Part shown: in pieces, positions 1-4,917 of the stretch
Layout of the letters: the number at the start of each line of letters is the position of its first letter
Position numbering within the stretch: the first letter of the stretch is position 1
Notes under the pieces: model-generated
Told to the model about the DNA's origin: nothing
Databases searched by the model: none
Seen by the model: only the letters and a program-made list of their open reading frames with translations
Assembly (NCBI GenBank): GCA_007116095.1
Contig: SKJD01000325.1
Location: 1 to 5,115 of the forward strand
DNA from: Candidatus Hydrogenedentota bacterium
GTDB lineage: Bacteria; Hydrogenedentota; Hydrogenedentia; Hydrogenedentales; SCBR16-9
Length of the DNA: 5,115 nt
Direction: 5' to 3'
Made by a program: the position numbers and the translations under genes

Positions 1-1
1 G

Positions 2-1870
2 ACGCCGCTGGACAAGCTCCTGCGTATCGGACCGGCCGCACACCGCGAGGACCTGGACGCCTATGTCCTCTATGAGGAAAGCGGCGCCGCCGTGGTGGTT
101 TGGGAGAGCCTCTTTGACCGCTGGGCGCTTCCGCGCCGCGACGGTTCGGTGATCGCCCGGCATCTGGTCTCGGGACAGGAGATGCTCCTCTTCCCGGACG
201 GCGATCATGTGGTTGTCCCCCTGGAAGAGCGGCCGGTTCTCGTGCGTCACCTGCCATTTCGGGACTGGGTCGCCCCCCTCTCACTGACGCTCAGTCCGGA
301 CGCGCCCCTGGTCGCCGGACGTCGGCGCGCCAATCTGGAACTCGCCTACCGGAATCTCGGCCCCTACCCGCTACAGGGCAAGCTGGACGCCGCCACGGGC
401 TCCGGCTACAGCCTCGGCAATGCGCTTTTCGACCTCAACCTGGCGCCGCAAGCGGCCTTCAAGACACGCCGCACCTTGCAGGGCGTCTTCCGGGCAGGCG
501 ATGCGGTGGATACCCGACTGACCCTGAACTATGCCGGCGGCGGCTCGGTGCAGCGCCATTTCTCGTTTCCCGTACAGAGCAGCCGCCTCTGGCGCTATGT
601 GCTGGATGGCCCGATGCGCGGCGCCCCCATCCTCATCGACCGGGATGGACAACGGAACTACCGCATCATCCTGGGCAGTGAGCGCGGGGATTTGCACGCC
701 CTCGGGCCGGACGGCGCCCTGCATTGGCAGCGCCGCATGCGGTCCGGCATGAGTACGGCGCCACTGGCCTGGGAGGGCGCCTGGGGACAGGTCTTTCTCT
801 CTGTCACCGATCGCCGCGGCCAGGTCTTCAGCCTGGACATGGATGGCGGCCTGCTCCGGGATACCCCCCTGCGCCTGGAGGAAGCGCCAACGAAACAGGT
901 GGCCCTGCCACAGTCCGCCGCCGAAGCGCCGGCCCTCGCGGCGCTGCGAATCTGGGAAGGAATCGAAGCCGTACCCGAGGAAGCAGCGGAGAGCAGCGAC
1001 CAGACAGTCGGGCTGGATATCAGTATGCCCCTGGTTGCGGACTTCCCGGAGGACCATGGCGCGCCGCACCGCTGGGGACCCGTCCTTTTCGGCGAGGACA
1101 GCGCCATCTACTTCCTGGACGACACCGGCGATCTGCACGACGCCGTCTTGGGACAGCCGCGTTTTGTCGACGCCGGGGCGGTGCGGACGCCGGAAGGCGC
1201 CATCTACCTCTGGCGCAGTTTCCAGGAGCCCGCTCAGGTAACCGGCGGTCTGGAAATCTGGGACCCGACAGGGCTACGCCACTGGCTGCATCGCTTTGAA
1301 GGTTTCCCGACTTCCCCCGCATTGATCCAGCACCGCGGCGATGGCTCTGTCCTCTGGATGGGCTCCTCCCTGGGAGAAATACTCGGCTTTGACCTTGCCG
1401 ACGGGGAGCTCCTCGCCCAGAACGTCGCGCCTTTTGGACGCCCGGTGCGGGACCTCGCCCATGTGGTCGTACCAGGACAGGACATGCCCTGGCTGCTGGT
1501 GCTGGAGCCGGAAGGGGTGCACTTGCTGGATGCGGACCTGGAGGTGCAGTGGTTCGCGCCGCTGCGCGGCGGGCAACGCATCCTTGGCGATCTTCCCGGC
1601 AACACACTGCTGGGCGTTATCGCCACCGACGGTGGGGACTTTGTCGCGCTCACTCCCGGCGGCAGCATCGCCTGGCGCGATCGGCACGCCATCCTGCCCC
1701 CCATGGGCGTCCCAGTGCTTCACGACATAAACCGCGACGGCCACCTCGACCTGCTCTTTGGCACGGGCGACGGCAGCTTCCGCGCACACAGTTGGCAGGA
1801 CCTCCTCTTTCCTCGCCGTCCCCTCGACTCCCTGAGCTCCTGGGGCGATACGCCCGCCACAGACGACTGA
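2..1870 (+). CDS. Large beta-propeller (PQQ/BamB-like, FG-GAP) protein, C-terminal part; 5' end outside window
   Basis: The frame is open from the left edge to a TGA at 1868-1870, giving 622 residues (residue 1 is the codon at position 2). The GTG at 92 is not a credible start, because coding-like sequence continues upstream. Residues about 15-85 (DAYVLYEESGAAVVVWE... to ERPVLVRHLP) look like the beta-sandwich that often follows a glycoside-hydrolase catalytic domain; this is a tentative reading. Residues about 90-195 look Ig-like. From about residue 208 to 598 I count eight repeats of the form 'G-x-hydrophobic-x-A-L/L-D-x-x-G-x-x-x-W', for example GDLHALGPDGALHW and GDFVALTPGGSIAW. This fits an eight-bladed PQQ/BamB-type propeller. 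The last blade holds DINRDGHLDLLFG (nucleotides 1724 onward), a DxNxDGxxD calcium-loop motif typical of FG-GAP/VCBS repeats. An Ala/Glu-rich linker (about residues 295-340) separates blades 2 and 3. Family knowledge suggests an exported binding or carbohydrate-active protein, but the signal peptide and any catalytic domain would lie outside the window. Confidence 0.85.
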   Translation, partial: TPLDKLLRIGPAAHREDLDAYVLYEESGAAVVVWESLFDRWALPRRDGSVIARHLVSGQEMLLFPDGDHVVVPLEERPVLVRHLPFRDWVAPLSLTLSPDAPLVAGRRRANLELAYRNLGPYPLQGKLDAATGSGYSLGNALFDLNLAPQAAFKTRRTLQGVFRAGDAVDTRLTLNYAGGGSVQRHFSFPVQSSRLWRYVLDGPMRGAPILIDRDGQRNYRIILGSERGDLHALGPDGALHWQRRMRSGMSTAPLAWEGAWGQVFLSVTDRRGQVFSLDMDGGLLRDTPLRLEEAPTKQVALPQSAAEAPALAALRIWEGIEAVPEEAAESSDQTVGLDISMPLVADFPEDHGAPHRWGPVLFGEDSAIYFLDDTGDLHDAVLGQPRFVDAGAVRTPEGAIYLWRSFQEPAQVTGGLEIWDPTGLRHWLHRFEGFPTSPALIQHRGDGSVLWMGSSLGEILGFDLADGELLAQNVAPFGRPVRDLAHVVVPGQDMPWLLVLEPEGVHLLDADLEVQWFAPLRGGQRILGDLPGNTLLGVIATDGGDFVALTPGGSIAWRDRHAILPPMGVPVLHDINRDGHLDLLFGTGDGSFRAHSWQDLLFPRRPLDSLSSWGDTPATDD

Positions 1871-1920
1871 GACTTCCCCACGCCGCCCTGGACTCAACGG
1901 TAGGCGTCGCATTTCCAGCA

Positions 1921-1947
1921 TCCTGCCTCAGGCGGCCTGTTGCAGGA
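1921..1947. terminator. Hairpin across the convergent 3' ends, possible bidirectional terminator
   Basis: The sequence forms a 27-nt hairpin on either strand. The outer stem is TCCTGC/GCAGGA (6 bp), followed by a 2x2 internal loop and an inner stem CAGG/CCTG around a 3-nt loop. It overlaps the stop codon of the minus-strand DUF2726 gene (1928-1930) and lies 50 bp past the stop of the plus-strand propeller gene. No T-run follows on either strand, so it is not a canonical intrinsic terminator. It could be a Rho-assisted stop or an mRNA 3'-end stabiliser. The remaining spacer 1871-1920 shows nothing else. Confidence 0.35.
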
Positions 1948-2452
1948 CTTCCCGGAGCTGCTGCTGAATTTCCCGGGGGTCATAATGGCGGCTGGTGGGT
2001 ACGCGGAGCAACGGCAGACCGGCGGCGGCGCAGACGCCCTCCAGGAAAATATCCCGTTCGATGCGCTTGCGTTGGCTGTGCGAGGCGTCGTCCAGTTCAA
2101 CGGCGCAGACCACGGATAAATCCCGGGGATCGCAGAGGACGTAATCAAAATGCTTGCCACTGATCTTATTGAAGGCGCGCTGCCACTGACCACGGTCCTT
2201 CATCGACTTCACCTTCACCACATCCGCCACGCGCACCTTCCCGAAGACACGCAAGTGATTGCCCACGGCCCGGTCCAGCGCCTGGAGGAAATTCCGTTCC
2301 GCCGGAGTGAAGAGCGCCTCCTGAAGCTGATAGGGGTACGGGTCGACCCGGTTCCGCAGCAGCATAACCAGGACCAAGAAGATGACCACCATCAGCAGGG
2401 CGAAGCCCACGCCGATCAGGGGGGTATTGTCGAGTATTGCAGTGAAGTCCAT
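1928..2452 (-). CDS. Membrane-anchored DUF2726 domain protein
   Basis: This 174-residue protein starts at an ATG (2450-2452) and ends in TGA. Residues about 11-33 (IGVGFALLMVVIFLVLVMLL) form one hydrophobic segment followed by Arg residues, suggesting an N-terminal anchor with the rest in the cytoplasm. Residues about 44-152 match DUF2726 as I know it: LFTPAERNFLQAL (47-59), KISGKHFDYVLCD (96-108), AVELDDASHSQ (117-127), then R/K-rich ERD and AGLPLLRVP (144-152). The acidic pattern D103...E119-x-D121 recalls the PD-(D/E)XK or very-short-patch endonuclease-like fold suggested for this domain; nuclease activity is unproven here. The domain is found alone or fused to topoisomerase-type zinc fingers and helicases in other bacteria. 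It lies 25 bp downstream of the SDR gene on the same strand, so is probably cotranscribed. Its ribosome site is weak (AGG about 8-10 nt before the ATG), which fits translational coupling. Confidence 0.88.
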   Translation of the reverse strand: MDFTAILDNTPLIGVGFALLMVVIFLVLVMLLRNRVDPYPYQLQEALFTPAERNFLQALDRAVGNHLRVFGKVRVADVVKVKSMKDRGQWQRAFNKISGKHFDYVLCDPRDLSVVCAVELDDASHSQRKRIERDIFLEGVCAAAGLPLLRVPTSRHYDPREIQQQLREVLQQAA

Positions 2453-2477
2453 GCGTGTACCTGCCTTCGCTCCGGGC

Positions 2478-3437
2478 CTAAAACTCGTTCTTCCGGAGTT
2501 CGGCGATCACGCTGTCCAGGATTTCCTCCAGCGACGTTTGTGGTGCATAACCGATGGCGGCATGGATTTTCTCCAGGGACGGCGCCCGGTGACGCATGTC
2601 CTCGTAGCCATAGCCATAAGCCTCTTCGTAGGGGATGAAGCGGATATCGGAGCTGCTGCCGGTGCGCTCGATGATCAGCTTCGCCAGGGCCTCGATGGTC
2701 ACGGGGTGATCGCTGCCGATGTTGTAGACTTCGCCGTTGACTGCGTCGTCCTCCATGAGCGTAATCAGCGCGGGGACCACATCACCCACGTAAGAAAAGC
2801 ACCGGGATTGCTGGCCGTCGCCGAAGACCGTGAGGGGCTCCCCCTGAAGCGCCTGGCGCGTGAGGTTGGGGATGACCATGCCGTAGCGGCCGGTTTGTCG
2901 CGGGCCGACGGTGTTGAAGAGCCGCGCCACCACAACGGGATGCCGCTTCTCATGCCAGTAAGAGAGCGCGAGGAACTCGTCGATGGCCTTGGAGGCGGCG
3001 TAGCACCAGCGGTGGCGGTGCGGTGGGCCAATGATGCAGTCGTCGTCCTCCCGGAATACCGCCTGCATGCTCTTGCCGTAGACTTCGCTGGTGGAGGTCA
3101 GCAACAGCTTGCGCCGGTAGCGACAGGTCTCTTCGAGCAGAATCTCCGTGCCCTGGATGTTGTTCTGGATTGTCTGGATCGGCGCGTCCACCACGAGCTG
3201 CACGCCCACGGTGGCGGCCAGGTGATAGACCACGTCCACATCGCGCACCAGGTCCCGCACGATTTCCTTGTTCAGCGTGCTGTCGATAATACTCGTCACG
3301 TTGTCCAGGTGCTCGATGTTCTGGAAACGTCCCGTGCTCAGGTTGTCCAGCACAAATACCTCGTGGCCGCGGGCCGTCAAGGCGTCACAAAGGTGGGAAC
3401 CGATAAACCCGGCCCCACCAGTCACCAATGCGCGCAT
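2478..3437 (-). CDS. NAD-dependent extended SDR nucleotide-sugar epimerase/decarboxylase
   Basis: This 319-residue enzyme has the usual length of an extended short-chain dehydrogenase. The N-terminal NAD-binding motif is TGGAGFIG (6-13), with D31 after the second strand for the adenosine ribose, and YHLAA at 71-75. The active site shows TSEVYG (116-121) and Y146-A-A-S-K150. RLFNTVGPRQTGRYG (172-186), GEPLTVFGDG (199-208) and QSRCFSYVGDVV (210-221) are typical of the sugar-nucleotide-binding half. The Thr-Ser-Glu triplet plus R284 in RHRAPSL matches the pattern of UDP-glucuronate decarboxylases and the ArnA dehydrogenase domain, rather than the S-x-x-VYG of classic GalE. The product may therefore be a UDP-xylose-type sugar, but UDP-glucose 4-epimerase activity or another NDP-sugar is not excluded. 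It is first in a minus-strand operon, with a clear ribosome site and promoter. Its likely role is supply of activated sugars for glycan synthesis. Confidence 0.93.
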   Translation of the reverse strand: MRALVTGGAGFIGSHLCDALTARGHEVFVLDNLSTGRFQNIEHLDNVTSIIDSTLNKEIVRDLVRDVDVVYHLAATVGVQLVVDAPIQTIQNNIQGTEILLEETCRYRRKLLLTSTSEVYGKSMQAVFREDDDCIIGPPHRHRWCYAASKAIDEFLALSYWHEKRHPVVVARLFNTVGPRQTGRYGMVIPNLTRQALQGEPLTVFGDGQQSRCFSYVGDVVPALITLMEDDAVNGEVYNIGSDHPVTIEALAKLIIERTGSSSDIRFIPYEEAYGYGYEDMRHRAPSLEKIHAAIGYAPQTSLEEILDSVIAELRKNEF

Positions 3438-3443
3438 CTACTT

Positions 3444-3449
3444 CTCCCT
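3444..3449 (-). promoter_or_regulatory. Ribosome binding site of the SDR gene
   Basis: On the minus strand AGGGAG lies six bases before the ATG at 3435-3437, reading AGGGAGAAGTAG-ATG. It supports this start codon. Confidence 0.75.
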
Positions 3450-3471
3450 GTCGGATGGATAATTCAAGGCG

Positions 3472-3484
3472 GCTACGTCGTAGC
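3472..3484 (-). repeat. 13-bp perfect palindrome in the SDR-operon leader
   Basis: GCTACG-T-CGTAGC is a perfect inverted repeat around one central base, 35 bp before the SDR start codon. In the RNA it can form a 5-bp hairpin with a 3-nt loop. It could be a repressor operator or a leader hairpin. It shares the CTAC/GTAG core, in inverted order, with the palindrome at 3566-3578. Confidence 0.4.
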
Positions 3485-3488
3485 GTTT

Positions 3489-3533
3489 CCCCGCCATAGA
3501 GCGCCGGAATGGCGATCTGCGATCCCGGCGGGG
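3489..3533 (-). promoter_or_regulatory. Structured 5' leader of the SDR-DUF2726 operon
   Basis: On the minus strand a 7-bp outer stem pairs CCCCGCC (3533-3527) with GGCGGGG (3495-3489). Inside are two small potential hairpins: GATC/GATC around a 3-nt loop (3524-3514), and CGCC/GGCG around a 5-nt loop (3514-3502); the two share one base. Together this resembles a compact three-way junction of 45 nt. Counted from the predicted -10 box, transcription would start within a base or two of 3532, so the structure would sit at the very 5' end of the mRNA. I recognise no known riboswitch class. It may be a 5' stabilising stem or simply GC-rich symmetry. Confidence 0.35.
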
Positions 3534-3538
3534 GACTC

Positions 3539-3567
3539 AGTATATTGACCTGCGGCCCGGACATCAA
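3539..3567 (-). promoter_or_regulatory. Sigma70-type promoter for the SDR-DUF2726 operon
   Basis: The minus strand carries TTGATG (3567-3562) as -35 and TATACT (3544-3539) as -10, separated by exactly 17 bp. Matches to consensus are 4/6 and 5/6. The predicted start is near 3532, giving a leader of about 95 nt. The -35 overlaps the palindrome at 3566-3578. Confidence 0.6.
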
Positions 3568-3578
3568 GTAGGCTACTT
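3566..3578. promoter_or_regulatory. 13-bp palindrome between divergent -35 boxes, candidate operator
   Basis: AAGTAG-G-CTACTT is a perfect inverted repeat with 6-bp arms. It overlaps the last two bases of the minus-strand -35 and lies 14 bp upstream of the plus-strand TTGACA. The flanking direct repeat ACATCAA occurs at 3561-3567 and 3583-3589, 22 bp apart, about two helical turns. This placement suits a regulator acting on both promoters. No known binding-site family is recognised. Confidence 0.4.
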
Positions 3579-3591
3579 ATGAACATCAAAG

Positions 3592-3619
3592 TTGACATTC
3601 TCGCGTAGCTATGTAAGGT
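3592..3619 (+). promoter_or_regulatory. Possible promoter of the PhyH dioxygenase gene
   Basis: A perfect -35 hexamer TTGACA sits at 3592-3597. The best -10 is weak: TAAGGT at 3614-3619 (3/6) with a 16-bp spacer. A poor -10 behind a perfect -35 often marks an activator- or repressor-controlled promoter. The leader to the ATG at 3679 would be about 50 nt. Confidence 0.4.
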
Positions 3620-3662
3620 TTGTTCCAATGCCCAAAGGCCTGCCCAACAGAACCGCATTGAC

Positions 3663-3668
3663 AGGAGG
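3663..3668 (+). promoter_or_regulatory. Ribosome binding site deciding the PhyH start
   Basis: AGGAGG (extended AGGAGGAG, 3663-3670) lies 10 bases before the ATG at 3679. It selects this start over the upstream in-frame TTG at 3592, which falls inside the -35 box. Confidence 0.85.
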
Positions 3669-3678
3669 AGTCATCACC

Positions 3679-4584
3679 ATGCCGGAATCAACCATAAGCG
3701 CACCCGAAACGATGCCGGAGCCATTGACCGAAGCGCATATTACTCAGTTTCGGGAAGAGGGCTACACGATACTGGAAAATGTCATTCCGGAGGAGCACCT
3801 GGCGGGACTGCGGGACGAATGCCAACGCTTCATCGATCTGATGGACGCCCACATGGACGCGCAGGGGGTCGAGGCGATCGGCATCATCCACAAGAACAAA
3901 CGCTATTTCCTGCCCAACACCACCTACCGCAGCCTGCCCATCAGCCGCTTTGTCTTCAGTGATCTCATGGCCTCGATTACCCGAGCCCTCGTCGGCGACA
4001 TGGTCTACCTCTTCAACGACCAGTATGTGGTGAAATGCGCCGAGGTGGGAATGCACTTCGGCTGGCACCAGGACTCCGGCTACATCGGCCATGATCACCC
4101 GCCATATCTGTCCTGCTGGTGCGCGCTGGACGACGTCACCGAGGAGAACGGCACGGTCTACATCCTGCCGAAGTCCCGCACCCCGCAGCAGGGCCTGGTG
4201 GCGCACGCCCAGGAGGCCGGGAGCAACGACTTAATCGGCTATACCGGCGACGACCCTGGAATTCCGGTTATCGTGCCGGCGGGCAGCATCGCCCTCTTTT
4301 CCAGCCTGACCTTCCACCGCAGCGGGACCAACACCACCGACCAGATGCGGCGCATCTTTCTTGCGCAGTACTCTCCGCAGCCCGTCCTCCGGGCCGACGG
4401 CATCCACCTCTGGAACGAGGCGCAGCCCTTCTTGCGTGACGGCGTGGCGGGTGCGCAGCTTCTGAATCCTGCGCGGCTCCCACTCACAGAGGATCGACTT
4501 CCAGGATACGTTACAGGCCGAAGTTCGGAAAAATGGATTGCTCAATCCGCCGAAAACGCCGAAGGCCGAAACCCGAAATCTTGA
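3679..4584 (+). CDS. PhyH-family Fe(II)/2-oxoglutarate dioxygenase
   Basis: This 301-residue protein belongs to the phytanoyl-CoA dioxygenase (PhyH) superfamily, soluble cytoplasmic enzymes that use 2-oxoglutarate and O2 to hydroxylate small molecules. The N-terminus has the usual opening ITQFREEGYTILENVIPEEH (21-40). The metal triad is H130-Q-D132 in GWHQDSGY plus H213 in LTFHRSG, and R224 eleven residues after H213 is the expected 2-oxoglutarate anchor; the same His-to-Arg spacing occurs in human PHYH. CWCALDDVTEENGTVYILPKS (146-166) is the characteristic core. The catalytic residues are intact, so it is probably active. The substrate is unknown; family members act on phytanoyl-CoA, ectoine, halogenated or natural-product intermediates. 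The gene stands alone, divergent from the SDR operon. From about residue 280 the C-terminal tail (SSEKWIAQSAENAEGRNPKS) is encoded by CCGAA-type repeat DNA, so the original stop may have been lost or moved. Confidence 0.93.
   Translation: MPESTISAPETMPEPLTEAHITQFREEGYTILENVIPEEHLAGLRDECQRFIDLMDAHMDAQGVEAIGIIHKNKRYFLPNTTYRSLPISRFVFSDLMASITRALVGDMVYLFNDQYVVKCAEVGMHFGWHQDSGYIGHDHPPYLSCWCALDDVTEENGTVYILPKSRTPQQGLVAHAQEAGSNDLIGYTGDDPGIPVIVPAGSIALFSSLTFHRSGTNTTDQMRRIFLAQYSPQPVLRADGIHLWNEAQPFLRDGVAGAQLLNPARLPLTEDRLPGYVTGRSSEKWIAQSAENAEGRNPKS
4518..4528. repeat. Small palindrome at the start of the repeat DNA, inside the PhyH gene
   Basis: CCGAA-G-TTCGG is a perfect 11-bp inverted repeat made of the same CCGAA word as the downstream blocks. 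It lies in codons 280-284 of the dioxygenase gene and marks where the coding sequence turns into repeat-like DNA. Confidence 0.5.
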
Positions 4585-4658
4585 TACGCCGACCTCGAAT
4601 CCAGGCCTCAGTATCGGGGAGCCCGAGGTCCGAAAAGGCCGAAGGCCGAAACGCCGAA
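4550..4658. repeat. Two CCGAA-rich blocks in direct repeat
   Basis: CCGAA occurs at 4550, 4559, 4566 and 4573, and again at 4630, 4639, 4646 and 4654. The 22 bases from 4550 and the 22 bases from 4630 are identical except for one C/G change, so this is an 80-bp-offset duplication of a low-complexity block (spacings 9 and 7 bp). The first block encodes the last residues of the dioxygenase; the second is non-coding. Such 'GCCGAAGGCCGAAA' text is, from memory, dispersed in spacers of some environmental genomes. Confidence 0.7.
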
Positions 4659-4725
4659 AAAGGGGTGTTTGCATTCCCCGACATCCCCCCACACCCCCCT
4701 GTATTCGGCGTATAGATCTAACTTT

Positions 4726-4749
4726 AGTTCTGGTTCTAGTTCTAGTTCT
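4726..4749. repeat. Tandem hexamer AGTTCT, four copies
   Basis: The units are AGTTCT, GGTTCT, AGTTCT and AGTTCT with a strict 6-bp period; a degenerate copy (AACTTT) precedes at 4720. The period of six would translate as alternating dipeptides (Leu-Val or Arg-Thr), which explains spurious open frames here. Slippage-prone microsatellite DNA is the simplest reading. Confidence 0.75.
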
Positions 4750-4841
4750 AATTATAGGACCCCGGTTTTGCTTTTTGTATGGCCTGTGACGGCCAAACAC
4801 GCACAAGACATAAAGCCAGACACAACGACACAAATCACCAC

Positions 4842-4888
4842 AAAAAACCACAGTCCTATACAAAAAACGCCTGCTGTTTTGGTTTTTT
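4842..4888. terminator. A/T-rich inverted repeat, possible bidirectional terminator
   Basis: AAAAAACCA (4842-4850) pairs with TGGTTTTTT (4880-4888), and CAG (4851-4853) with CTG (4874-4876) inside a small bulge, around a loop of about 20 nt. Both strands end the stem in six T residues, and the element sits between the 3' ends of the convergent PhyH and 4918-5115 genes. The stem has few GC pairs and a large loop, so terminator strength is doubtful. Confidence 0.3.
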
Positions 4889-4917
4889 ATCCTTTTGAAT
4901 TGATTCCACGGCGCATG

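Larger units (their letters stand above)
4585..4917. other. Repeat-rich non-coding spacer between convergent genes
   Basis: I see no credible gene in these 333 bases. In order the spacer holds the second CCGAA block (to 4658), C-runs at 4676-4679, 4685-4690 and 4694-4699, a tandem hexamer (4726-4749), a short GGCC-flanked inverted repeat (4781-4794), a strongly A+C-skewed stretch (about 4795-4869) and a T-rich stretch (4876-4905). Open frames here consist only of repeat-derived dipeptides and lack ribosome sites. Confidence 0.7.

Noticed and set aside
371..1138. 255-codon open frame on the minus strand
   Set aside because: It is antisense to the propeller gene in GC-rich DNA, with no domain pattern and no ribosome site; the plus-strand frame explains the sequence.
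2382..3548. 388-codon open frame on the plus strand
   Set aside because: It is the antisense shadow of the SDR gene, which has complete motifs on the other strand.
3592..3678. N-terminal extension of the dioxygenase from TTG at 3592
   Set aside because: The TTG lies inside a perfect -35 box, whereas an ideal AGGAGG precedes the ATG at 3679 and family members start near there.
4550..4658. CRISPR array
   Set aside because: The repeated word is 5 bp at 7-9 bp spacing and the two larger blocks are only two copies, with no unique spacers and no cas genes.
4676..4699. G-quadruplex on the minus strand
   Set aside because: Only three G-runs lie close together; the next run is about 60 bp away.
4781..4794. 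Terminator from GGCC-tgtgac-GGCC
   Set aside because: The stem is only 4 bp and no T-run follows on either strand.
4231..4863. Open frames through the repeat spacer, on both strands
   Set aside because: They translate to repeat-derived Arg-Thr or Leu-Val strings and have no ribosome sites; part is antisense to the dioxygenase.
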